Of a stretch of 64,000 bases of DNA, positions 24,051 to 32,130 are shown in pieces. Numbering within the stretch: position 1 is the first letter of the stretch; each line of letters starts with the position of its first letter. The position numbers and the translations under genes are program-made. Origin of the DNA: Kosakonia sp. H02 (GTDB lineage Bacteria > Pseudomonadota > Gammaproteobacteria > Enterobacterales > Enterobacteriaceae); the NCBI GenBank assembly GCA_030704225.1, contig CP131915.1, positions 3,844,001-3,908,000 of the forward strand, read 5' to 3'. Below the pieces are notes generated by a model. It was not told the DNA's origin, did not search any database, and saw nothing but the letters and a program-made list of their open reading frames with translations.

Positions 24051-25151
24051 TCAGGCAAATATCGTCATCAAATACGCGGCGAACAGAGCCAGATGCGCCG
24101 CGCCGTTGAGCACATTGGTGCGACCGGTTGAAAAAGAGAGCTGACACAACATCAACGAGGCTACCATCACAATCATTTCCGGGGCTTCCAGACCAAACAC
24201 CAGATGGTTACCGGTAATCCAGGCGATAAGCGTCACTACCGGTACGGTGAGGGAAATGGTCGCCAGCACCGAGCCGAAAAAGAGGTTCATTGCCCGCTGG
24301 ACCTGATTATTCAGCACCGCTTTCAGGGCACCCAAGCCTTCTGGCGAGAGGATCAGCAGCGCCACCAGGAAACCGGTAAAGGCCACCGGCGCGTTCAGCT
24401 CCGTTAACAAAGCTTCCAGCGGTTGCGCATTCATTTTGGTCACGGCAATGACTGCAATCAGATGCACAATCAGCCAGACGGTATGCCACAAATTGCCGTG
24501 AGCCGATGGCTTACCGTGGTGCGGATCGTCGTCATCGCTGTCGTCTTCATGCTCATAAACGAACAGGCTTTGATGGGTTTTGGTCTGGATCAGCAGGAAG
24601 ACGCCATACATTGCCGCTGAAATCACCGCCACTAATAACGACTGACCGGTCGTGAAATTGGCCTCCGGCAGCGCCATCGGGAAGACCAGCACAATAATCG
24701 CCAGTGGAAAGAGGGCAATCAGATACTGTTTGATGCCGAAAAGATTCATATATTGGGTGGCAAATTTTCGCCCGCCCAGTAACAGCGAGAAGCCAACCAG
24801 ACCGCCGGTAACAATCATAATGATCGAATAGAGCGTGTCGCGCATGAGCGTCGGCGCGGCGTCGCCGGTCGCCATTAAGGCGGAAATCAGGCTCACTTCC
24901 AGAATCACTACCGACAGGCTCAGGATCAGCGAACCGTAAGGCTCACCCAGACGGTGAGCAAGTACATCGGCGTGGCGCACCACGCTAAACGCACTGGCTA
25001 AAATCCCGACCAGCGCCAGAATATTGATACCCACTACCACTGGCAGTGACTGCGAACTCCCCCAGAACAGCAGCACGGCCAGCGCCGCCACCGGGAAAAT
25101 AAGCGTTGTCTCCTTGTGGCGGGTTTTAACCGCCTCATGCGTTGTTGTCAT
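24051..25151 (-). CDS. chaA: Sodium-potassium/proton antiporter ChaA
   Basis: A 366-residue CaCA-family inner-membrane antiporter for Na+, K+ and Ca2+ against H+ at alkaline pH. Eleven or so hydrophobic segments are visible. The family acidic motifs lie in 'GEPYGSLILSLSVVILEVSL' and 'FLVALLILSPEGLGALKAVL'. A cytoplasmic acidic/His loop ('HEDDSDDDDPHHGKPSAHG') separates the two halves. It is divergent from chaB across about 270 bp of AT-rich DNA in which I see no further gene. Confidence 0.95.
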   Translation of the reverse strand: MTTTHEAVKTRHKETTLIFPVAALAVLLFWGSSQSLPVVVGINILALVGILASAFSVVRHADVLAHRLGEPYGSLILSLSVVILEVSLISALMATGDAAPTLMRDTLYSIIMIVTGGLVGFSLLLGGRKFATQYMNLFGIKQYLIALFPLAIIVLVFPMALPEANFTTGQSLLVAVISAAMYGVFLLIQTKTHQSLFVYEHEDDSDDDDPHHGKPSAHGNLWHTVWLIVHLIAVIAVTKMNAQPLEALLTELNAPVAFTGFLVALLILSPEGLGALKAVLNNQVQRAMNLFFGSVLATISLTVPVVTLIAWITGNHLVFGLEAPEMIVMVASLMLCQLSFSTGRTNVLNGAAHLALFAAYLMTIFA

Positions 25152-25424
25152 TATGATTCTCCTGAGAAGGCAGGTGTTGTTGAAGTATAGATAAAAACAG
25201 CTAGCGCATTAAAATAGCAAAAACGGGCGTTTTAACGGGCTTTTTTACTTAATTTTACGGCAAAGGAATGAATTTCAGTTCAGTGTCGTTAAAAATCATG
25301 TTTATCAGAAATTATCACTATATAACAAAGATATATATAGATATAAAAATCACTAATCTGAGTCACCTGGCGCGGCTGGATATTATCGTCCAGACTTATC
25401 TCTTTAAACCAGGAGGAGGCGCAA

Positions 25425-25655
25425 ATGCCCTATAAATCAAAATCTGAACTGCCCGATAGCGTCCAGCATGTGCTGCCAGCCCATGCGCAGGAAATCTATA
25501 AAGAGGCCTTTAACAGTGCCTGGGACCAGTACAAAGACAAAGAAGACCGGCGCGGCGATGCCAGCCGTGAAGAGACGGCGCACCGTGTCGCCTGGGCGGC
25601 GGTGAAAAATGAGTATGAAAAAGGGGATGATGATAAGTGGCATAAGAAGAAATAA
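25425..25655 (+). CDS. chaB: Cation transport regulator ChaB
   Basis: A 76-residue charged protein beginning 'MPYKSKSELPDSVQHVLPAH' and ending in a Lys/Asp-rich tail. It matches E. coli ChaB in length and sequence. It is proposed to modulate ChaA, and the mechanism is unclear. A strong RBS, AGGAGGAGG, precedes the ATG. Confidence 0.95.
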   Translation: MPYKSKSELPDSVQHVLPAHAQEIYKEAFNSAWDQYKDKEDRRGDASREETAHRVAWAAVKNEYEKGDDDKWHKKK

Positions 25656-25829
25656 CGCCTGAACGCGTTACCCTTCGCCATTTATAGCTTTATTCAATGG
25701 ATTGACGCTATTGCAAGCGGCGCGTGAATTGCATATCGTTTTAACACGCTGCGTTAAAAACCAGCAGTGTATGTCGGGAAGGCAGCAGTAAAGCAGTCGC
25801 AAGGAAGTATGCAGTGGCGGAGGTAGAAG

Positions 25830-26528
25830 ATGTTAACGCGTGATTTCTTGCGAACGGCAGATTGTAAAACGGCGTTTGGGGACATTGAAGAATCCCTGTT
25901 ATGGTCGGCTGAACAACGGGCGGCCTCGCTCGCAGCGACGCTTGCATGCCGGCCGGATGATGGCCCGGTATGGATTTTTGGTTACGGCTCGCTGATGTGG
26001 AACCCGGCGCTGGAGTATGACGAATCCTGCACCGGTACGCTGGTTGGCTGGCACAGGGCATTTTGCTTACGCTTAACCGCCGGGCGCGGCACCGCCTGCC
26101 AGCCAGGCCGGATGCTTGCACTGAAAGAGGGCGGACGCACCACAGGCGTGGCCTATCGCTTGCCGGAGGAGACGCTGACCGACGAACTTACGTTGCTGTG
26201 GAAGCGTGAAATGATTACCGGCTGTTATATGCCGAGCTGGTGCAAACTCTCCCTTGACGATGGCCGCGTGGTGAATGCGCTGGTGTTTATTATGGATCCG
26301 CGCCATCCGTTGTATGAGTCCGATACCCGCGCCCAGACCATCGCCCCGTTGATTGCCTCGGCCAGTGGCCCGCTGGGCACGAATGCGCAGTATCTTTTTT
26401 CTCTTGAGCAGGAACTGATTAAGCTCGGCATGCATGATGATTGCCTGAATGAGCTGGTGGGGAAAGTGCGGATACTGCTGGAGGGAGAAAAACCAGGTCC
26501 GGAGATGCGACCTGGTTTTGCCTGCTAA
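25830..26528 (+). CDS. chaC: Glutathione-specific gamma-glutamylcyclotransferase ChaC
   Basis: A 232-residue cytoplasmic enzyme of the ChaC group, which splits glutathione into 5-oxoproline and Cys-Gly. The substrate-binding 'VWIFGYGSLMWNPALEYDES' holds the GYGSL motif, and the catalytic Glu is in the 'RLPEETLTDELTLLWKRE' region. It follows chaB after 174 nt. The last codons contain a perfect hairpin that works as a terminator for the opposite strand. Confidence 0.94.
   Translation: MLTRDFLRTADCKTAFGDIEESLLWSAEQRAASLAATLACRPDDGPVWIFGYGSLMWNPALEYDESCTGTLVGWHRAFCLRLTAGRGTACQPGRMLALKEGGRTTGVAYRLPEETLTDELTLLWKREMITGCYMPSWCKLSLDDGRVVNALVFIMDPRHPLYESDTRAQTIAPLIASASGPLGTNAQYLFSLEQELIKLGMHDDCLNELVGKVRILLEGEKPGPEMRPGFAC
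26486..26519 (-). terminator. Terminator hairpin embedded in the 3' end of chaC
   Basis: Stem AAAACCAGGTC (26489-26499) / GACCTGGTTTT (26509-26519), 11 perfect pairs and a nine-base loop. Read on the minus strand it ends in TTTTTC, as expected for the end of the small gene at 26538-26783. It lies wholly within chaC codons. Confidence 0.7.
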
Positions 26529-26537
26529 CCGCTGCGC

Positions 26538-26783
26538 TTACGCCGCAACGTAGCTGATCGAGTGTTCCAGCGACTGGCTGTGGCTATCGATCAGCACACT
26601 CCAGACACCGCTGTAAGGTACAGACAGATACGCGCTGGCGCGGTTCTGTACACTCAGAATATCTGCCTGGGCGTCCGGAGTGTGGCTCTTTTCGCTCATC
26701 AGATGGATATGACAATTTTCAGAACAACGAACAACAACTGTGTCCCCGCCAAATAACTTCAAACTTGCTTTTACCACCGCCAT
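26538..26783 (-). CDS. Small protein, 81 residues, possibly DUF1883-like
   Basis: Starts at the ATG at 26783 (MAVVKASLKLF), which has GGGGT upstream; the frame extends to 26885 without support. Predicted beta-rich: 'GGDTVVVRCSENCHIHLMS' and 'AYLSVPYSGVWSVLIDS'. The layout recalls DUF1883 proteins (short barrel, pattern VxVPxSGxWxVxID), a tentative resemblance only. It is convergent with chaC and followed by its own hairpin inside chaC. No function can be given. Confidence 0.65.
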   Translation of the reverse strand: MAVVKASLKLFGGDTVVVRCSENCHIHLMSEKSHTPDAQADILSVQNRASAYLSVPYSGVWSVLIDSHSQSLEHSISYVAA

Positions 26784-27025
26784 TTTTAACCCCGTAGTTG
26801 TTAACATGTCGCTTTTAACATGTCGTTTTCTAACAACGCGATCCTTGCGGGAAAGTCCCCGTGCGTGATTTTGTTCACATTTCACTCAGGGCATAACACC
26901 AAATGGACCGGGGTCGAATGCTGATTTTGATCAAATAATGACGTAACGATTAAACAAAAATTACATTATGCGGTACGCGGGAAAGTCGGCGCGAAAAACC
27001 GTGGTTAAAACGCGCCTGAATAAGA

Positions 27026-28810
27026 TTAAATGCGGAAATGCCCGGCGGTTTCGGCAAGCTCGCTCGCCTGCGAGCGTAACGCCCCCGCGGCGGCTGTCGA
27101 CTCGACGACCAGTTCCGCATTCTGCTGCACCATGCGGTCCAGATCGAGCACCGCACGGTTGATTTCCTGAATCCCCTTCATCTGTTCACTGGTGGCAACG
27201 GTGATTTCCCGCATGATAACCGACACGCTGTCGATGCTGGAGACAATATCCGTCATGCTTTCGCCTGCGAGGCGCACATAGCGTGAACCAGTGGACACGC
27301 TCTCGGTGGTGGAATCAATCAGCGTTTTAATCTCTTTTGCCGCCTGCGCGCTACGGCTGGCGAGATTACGCACTTCGCCCGCGACCACCGCAAACCCACG
27401 GCCCTGCTCACCGGCGCGCGCGGCCTCTACCGAGGCGTTAAGCGCCAGGATATTCGTCTGGAAAGCGATACCGTCAATCACGCTTGTGATATCACCAATT
27501 TTCGTTGAGGCAACTTCGATTGACTGCATCGTGTTGATAGCCTGATTCACCACTTCGCCGCCGCGTGACGCCGCCTTTGACGCGGCAAACGCCTGGTCGT
27601 TGGCCTGCGCCGCCGCATCAGTAGACTGAGCAACGGAGGCGGTGATTTGCTCAACGGCACTGGCCGTTTCACGCAGGCTGGAGGCTGCCTGTTCTGTACG
27701 CCCGGAGAGATCCTGGTTACCGGCTGCAATTTCCTGCGCCGCCAACTGCACCGATTGCGTGGAATCGCGCAGTTTCACCATCACCACCGCGAGCTTGTCG
27801 CTGAAGGCATTAAACGCGTGGGCAATTTGTGACACTTCATCATGACCGCCAACCGGCAAACGCTGCGAGAGATCATTGGTGCCGCTGCTGATGGCGTTCA
27901 TGGCGTCGCGAATGGTCAGCAGGCGTTTCAGCATGGTTGCGACGATCCACTGCATAAAAGCCCCGGCAATCACCACCAGCACAATCAGGGAGAGGGCCGA
28001 AGCTTTTAATTGTGCCCGCAGGCCAGCGGTGGACTCGTCGCTATCAAGGGCGACGACCAGTAACCAGTCTGTGCCTTTCACGCGGTTTACCAGCAACGCT
28101 TTATCTGCCCCGGCATAACGCCCTGCAACGGGTTGACCGACATGGAGATCGGCAAAGCGAACGCCGCTGATGGCGTCGCTAAAAGGCTTCATCGTCAGTT
28201 TTTCATCGGCGGCGGCAATCACTGAACCGTCGCTGGCGAGTAACATTCCGGTGCTGTGAGGCGTCGGGTTGATGCCTCGCACGTTTGCCACCACGCTATC
28301 CATCGACACATCGCCCGCCACCACGCCTTTCAGCGTTCCGTTCTCTTTCACCGGAACGGCAAACGTGACAACCAGTGAACCGGTGCTGGCATCCACATAA
28401 GGCGCGGTCACGACAGGCGCATCCGCTTTGACGGCCTGCTGATACCACGGGCGAATCGTCGGATCGTAATCTGCCGGCACGCCGCCTGGATCGGAAAATT
28501 TTGCCGTTTTGCTGGCATAGCCGACATAAACATTAATAAAACCGCCTGCGCGGGCGAGTTGCGCGAATACCGGTATCGGATCGTCGGTTAATGCCACGCG
28601 TTGCAAGGAGGCGACCATGTTCATTTTGCTGGACACCCAGTCGGCAATGGCAATGCTGTGGCTGGCGCTGGTGCTGGCGAGAATATCCTGCTGTGTTTGC
28701 TGGTTGTGCTGGCGGGTGACCTGATAATTGATCACGGTGTTAAGAAGCAAAGCGATGGCGAGGCATCCCGCTGTCGCCGCGATAATACGAGCCTTAATCG
28801 ATCTGAACAT
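27026..28810 (-). CDS. Methyl-accepting chemotaxis protein, dCache type
   Basis: A 594-residue membrane chemoreceptor. TM1 is at ~8-28 ('IIAATAGCLAIALLLNTVI'). A periplasmic domain of ~240 residues has the dCache motif region 'YDPTIRPWYQQAV' and 'APYVDASTGSLVVTFAVPV', as in amino-acid or organic-acid sensors. TM2 is near 275-297, followed by HAMP and a long coiled coil. The signalling tip 'IDGIAFQTNILALNASVEAA' / 'RAGEQGRGFAVVAGEVRNLA' interacts with CheA/CheW. The C-terminus ends '...ETAGHFRI' without the NWETF-type pentapeptide that tethers CheR/CheB, so methylation probably needs help from other receptors. It is not at this place in K-12. The ligand is unknown. Confidence 0.92.
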   Translation of the reverse strand: MFRSIKARIIAATAGCLAIALLLNTVINYQVTRQHNQQTQQDILASTSASHSIAIADWVSSKMNMVASLQRVALTDDPIPVFAQLARAGGFINVYVGYASKTAKFSDPGGVPADYDPTIRPWYQQAVKADAPVVTAPYVDASTGSLVVTFAVPVKENGTLKGVVAGDVSMDSVVANVRGINPTPHSTGMLLASDGSVIAAADEKLTMKPFSDAISGVRFADLHVGQPVAGRYAGADKALLVNRVKGTDWLLVVALDSDESTAGLRAQLKASALSLIVLVVIAGAFMQWIVATMLKRLLTIRDAMNAISSGTNDLSQRLPVGGHDEVSQIAHAFNAFSDKLAVVMVKLRDSTQSVQLAAQEIAAGNQDLSGRTEQAASSLRETASAVEQITASVAQSTDAAAQANDQAFAASKAASRGGEVVNQAINTMQSIEVASTKIGDITSVIDGIAFQTNILALNASVEAARAGEQGRGFAVVAGEVRNLASRSAQAAKEIKTLIDSTTESVSTGSRYVRLAGESMTDIVSSIDSVSVIMREITVATSEQMKGIQEINRAVLDLDRMVQQNAELVVESTAAAGALRSQASELAETAGHFRI

Positions 28811-28918
28811 TTTTATCGTACCTGCTGTGTTTGTCTTAAGTTGCTATCGGCAACACAGCAGGCAAACTTGATGACCTGACGTCATCCATAAGAAAGTCGT
28901 ATTAAACCTGGCGCAAGA

Positions 28919-29272
28919 TTAGAACGTTAATACTTTATCCGCCGCCAGTGTCCACTGCGCGAGTTCCACCAGCGTACCGATTTCTACCCCATCGGCCAGC
29001 GGCAGCGACGTGACGCCACGTCCGTCGGTACAGGTTTTACACAGCTTAACCGGCACGTTTTGCGCGGTGAGAATTTCCAGCATTTGCTGAATGTTATAGC
29101 CCTCGGCCGGCTTTTGCCCGCGCAGCCCGGCGGTCACCGCATCGGACATCAGAAAAAGCTGTAAGGCAAGGCTGGCGTCCTGTTCACGCAGGGCAATGGC
29201 CAGCCGCAGGCTGTTAAACAGGGATTCACTGCCGTACGCCGCGCCGTTGGCGATGATCACTATCTTTTGCAT
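28919..29272 (-). CDS. ychN: DsrE/F-like protein YchN
   Basis: A 117-residue small soluble protein nearly identical in layout to E. coli YchN, a homohexamer of the DsrE/F sulfur-relay fold. 'KIVIIANGAAYGSESLFNSL' is at the start, and conserved Cys occur in 'LCKTCTDGRG'. The ATG at 29272 follows GGAGTGAAT; an in-frame GTG at 29278 is not needed. The role is unproven. Confidence 0.93.
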   Translation of the reverse strand: MQKIVIIANGAAYGSESLFNSLRLAIALREQDASLALQLFLMSDAVTAGLRGQKPAEGYNIQQMLEILTAQNVPVKLCKTCTDGRGVTSLPLADGVEIGTLVELAQWTLAADKVLTF

Positions 29273-29356
29273 ATTCACTCCTTCGATAAAAATAACGGAA
29301 ACGGCTATGCTACTGCGCCGCCCGCGTTGGGGAAAGGGCGGCGGCGCACAGAAATA

Positions 29357-29905
29357 TTATTGTCCGAAACGGCCAATCAACCCGGTCGCTGCCAGTGTGT
29401 GGCCTTTAAGTTTGGCGAACAGCGCTTCGCGCGTAAGCCCTTCCGGTAACTCAGGTTTCAGGGAAGTGGCGATAAGCGTAAAGGTGTAGTGATGCGCACC
29501 GCTGCCCGGCGGCGGGCAGGGGCCATGCCAGCGGAAATTACCTGGCGTATTTTTCCCGCCGGTGAAGCCTTTGCCATCACGCAGGTCGTTTTGCGCAAAC
29601 CCGGTGGCCGATGCCGCGATGTTATACGCCACCAGGTGCGTGACGCCTAACCCTTGCGCCCCTTCGGGATCGTGTACTACCAGGGCGAAGCTTTGCGTAT
29701 TGGCGGGCGGGTTATTCCAGACCAGCGACGGCGAGATATTCTCACCGGTGCAGTTGGGGTTGTTACTGGCATTACCAGCGAATTTCTTCTCCATCATCGC
29801 GTTATCGGCAAACGCCGGGGATTGCAGAGTAAAGAGCGCATTGGCACTCGCCTGTACGCCGTAAAACAGCAACGCTGTGCAGAGCACGTTCAGTTTTCTA
29901 TTCAT
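29357..29905 (-). CDS. YbhB/YbcL-type PEBP family protein, secreted
   Basis: A 182-residue phosphatidylethanolamine-binding (Raf-kinase-inhibitor-like) protein. The signal peptide 'LNVLCTALLFYGVQASANA' gives a periplasmic location. The PEBP fold shows in 'GENISPSLVWNNPPANTQSF', 'VVHDPEGAQGLGVTHLVAYN' and 'WHGPCPPPGSGAHHYTFTL'. It is closer to YbcL (exported) than to YbhB. The start at 29905 is chosen for the signal peptide; the frame opens at 30007. It lies between ychN and ychO, where K-12 has no such gene. Confidence 0.88.
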   Translation of the reverse strand: MNRKLNVLCTALLFYGVQASANALFTLQSPAFADNAMMEKKFAGNASNNPNCTGENISPSLVWNNPPANTQSFALVVHDPEGAQGLGVTHLVAYNIAASATGFAQNDLRDGKGFTGGKNTPGNFRWHGPCPPPGSGAHHYTFTLIATSLKPELPEGLTREALFAKLKGHTLAATGLIGRFGQ

Positions 29906-30021
29906 GACGCATCTCTTCTGACAAAGATGCATTAAATGTAGCCGCGGCGAAGCGCAAGCGATAAGGATTTTCTTGATATATTGCCTGTGGCTGTAAACAC
30001 AGAGCAAAACCGTTAAACTGA

Positions 30022-31479
30022 GTGAGCTACTTCACAAAACAGAACGGGATTTTAATTAGCGTTGTGATACGTCATTTCTTCATTTATCCACTTCTTTCAC
30101 TTCTTGCTGTTTTGTTGGCGGGAGGCGATGCCCGTGCTTTGCAAAACAGATTCGTGCAGCAGGCAGAAAACCCCTTTGATAATAACGGCGACGGTTTGCC
30201 GGATCTCGGTATGGCGCCTGAAAACGGCACGCAGGAAAAACATGTTGCCGAAATGGCGAAGGCGTTTGGCGAAGCCAGCATGACGGATACCGATCTGAGC
30301 CCCGGTCAGCAGGCGCGCCAGTTCGCCTTTGGTCAATTGCGCGATGTGGTGAGCGACGAAGTTAATCAGCAGGTGGAATCCTGGTTATCGCCCTGGGGCA
30401 GCGCCAGTGTCGATCTGAAAGTGGATAACGAAGGCGGATTTACCGGCAGCCACGGCGACTGGTTTGTCCCTTTGCAAGATAACAATCGCTACCTGAGGTG
30501 GAGCCAGCTTGGGTTGACGCAGCAAGATGTCGGGCTGGTTGGTAATCTGGGTGTCGGTCAGCGCTGGATAGCCGGTGACTGGCTGCTTGGCTACAACACC
30601 TTTTACGACAACCTGATGGATGAAAACTTCGGTCGCGCGGGGTTAGGGGCTGAAGCATGGGGCGAATACCTGCGGCTTTCCGCTAACTATTACCAGCCGG
30701 TAAGCCACTGGGATTACCAGACTGCAACACAGCAAATGCGCATGGCGCGCGGTTACGATGTCACGGCGCAGGCGCGGCTGCCCTTTTACCAGCAGCTCAA
30801 TACCAGCGTCAGCGTGGAGCAATACTTCGGCGATAACGTCGATCTGTTCGATAACGGCACCGGCTATCGCAACCCGGTAGCGGTGAAATTTGGCGTGAAT
30901 TACACCCCGGTGCCGCTGGTGACATTTACCGCCGAGCATCGCCAGGGCGAAAGCGGCGTTAGCCAGAATGATTTGGGGCTGAAACTCAATTACCGCTTTG
31001 GTGTGCCGCTGTGGAAACAGCTTTCCGCCAGCGAAGTGGCAGAGAGCCGTTCCCTGCGCGGAAGCCGCTACGACAGCCCGACGCGCAACAGCGCGCCGGT
31101 GTTTGAGTATCGCCAGCGTAAAACGTTATCGGTGTTCCTTGCTACGCCGCCGTGGGATCTTCAGCCGGGTGAAACGGTGGCGTTGAAAATGCAAATTCGC
31201 AGCACCCACGGCATTCGCTCATTAATCTGGCAGGGCGATACGCAGGCATTGAGCCTGACGCCACCGGCGAATGCGCGAAGCGAGGAGGGCTGGACGCTGA
31301 TTATGCCGCACTGGGACAGTAGCGAAGGGGCAACCAATAGCTGGACGCTCTCAGTGTTGGTGGAAGATGAAAAAGGGCAGCGTGTTGAGTCCAACACTAT
31401 CGAGCTGAAGCTGACCGAGCCGGTGATCCCACCGGCCACGGAAAACAGTGCGGACTGGATGCTGCCCGCCGCGCAATAA
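30022..31479 (+). CDS. ychO: Inverse-autotransporter (invasin)-like protein YchO
   Basis: About 485 residues from the GTG at 30022; a second GTG at 30064 (VIRHFF) is also possible and closer to the signal peptide 'FFIYPLLSLLAVLLAGGDARA'. An intimin/invasin-type beta-barrel domain follows: 'GSASVDLKVDNEGGFTGSHG', 'DWLLGYNTFYDNLMDENFGR', 'NTSVSVEQYFGDNVDLFDNG'. Then comes a short C-terminal extracellular module. There is no long Ig-repeat passenger as in true intimins. It closely matches E. coli YchO. Its stop codon directly abuts the stop of narL. Confidence 0.92.
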   Translation: MSYFTKQNGILISVVIRHFFIYPLLSLLAVLLAGGDARALQNRFVQQAENPFDNNGDGLPDLGMAPENGTQEKHVAEMAKAFGEASMTDTDLSPGQQARQFAFGQLRDVVSDEVNQQVESWLSPWGSASVDLKVDNEGGFTGSHGDWFVPLQDNNRYLRWSQLGLTQQDVGLVGNLGVGQRWIAGDWLLGYNTFYDNLMDENFGRAGLGAEAWGEYLRLSANYYQPVSHWDYQTATQQMRMARGYDVTAQARLPFYQQLNTSVSVEQYFGDNVDLFDNGTGYRNPVAVKFGVNYTPVPLVTFTAEHRQGESGVSQNDLGLKLNYRFGVPLWKQLSASEVAESRSLRGSRYDSPTRNSAPVFEYRQRKTLSVFLATPPWDLQPGETVALKMQIRSTHGIRSLIWQGDTQALSLTPPANARSEEGWTLIMPHWDSSEGATNSWTLSVLVEDEKGQRVESNTIELKLTEPVIPPATENSADWMLPAAQ

Positions 31480-32130
31480 TCAGAAAATTCGTTCCTGATG
31501 CACCCACACTGCGGCTTCGACGCGGGATTTTAGCTTCATCTTTTTCAGCATATGTTTTACGTGCACTTTTACCGTGCTTTCGGTGATATCCAGCCGACGG
31601 GCGATCATCTTGTTTGGCAGCCCTTGCGCAATCAGCTTCAGAATGTCACGCTCGCGCGGCGTTAACTGCGTAATATCACGATCGGTTGTCGCACGGTTGG
31701 CGCGCAGGCTGGCCGCCAGCACCGGCGTTAGCGCTTCGCTGAGCACCATTTCGCCCGCCGCCGCTTGCTGCAACGCTTTCAATAAATCTTCCGGCTCCAT
31801 ATCTTTCAGCAGGTAGCCGTCTGCGCCGCGTTTCAGGGCGGTCACCACATCCTCTTCGTGATTGGAAACGCTAAAGACCACCACGCGCCCCGAAAGGGTT
31901 TTTTCACGCAGCTTGTCCAGGGTTTCCAGCCCGTTCATGCCGGGCATATTGAGATCCAGCAATATCAGATCAGGATCCAGTGATTCCGCCAGCTCAATGC
32001 CGTGTTCCCCGTTGCTGGCCTCGCCGACGACAGTGATGTCCGGGGCCATGCTGATTAACTGCTTTACACCGGTTCGCAGCATCGGATGGTCGTCGATCAG
32101 GAGGATTGTAGCCGGATCCTGATTACTCAT
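31480..32130 (-). CDS. narL: Nitrate/nitrite response regulator NarL
   Basis: A 216-residue DNA-binding regulator that activates narGHJI and narK and represses other anaerobic genes in nitrate. The receiver domain has Asp13-Asp14 and phospho-acceptor Asp59 ('LILLDLNMPGMNG'). The LuxR-type HTH is in 'LTPRERDILKLIAQGLPNKM' and 'ESTVKVHVKHMLKKM'. The start overlaps the end of narX by eight bases. Confidence 0.98.
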   Translation of the reverse strand: MSNQDPATILLIDDHPMLRTGVKQLISMAPDITVVGEASNGEHGIELAESLDPDLILLDLNMPGMNGLETLDKLREKTLSGRVVVFSVSNHEEDVVTALKRGADGYLLKDMEPEDLLKALQQAAAGEMVLSEALTPVLAASLRANRATTDRDITQLTPRERDILKLIAQGLPNKMIARRLDITESTVKVHVKHMLKKMKLKSRVEAAVWVHQERIF

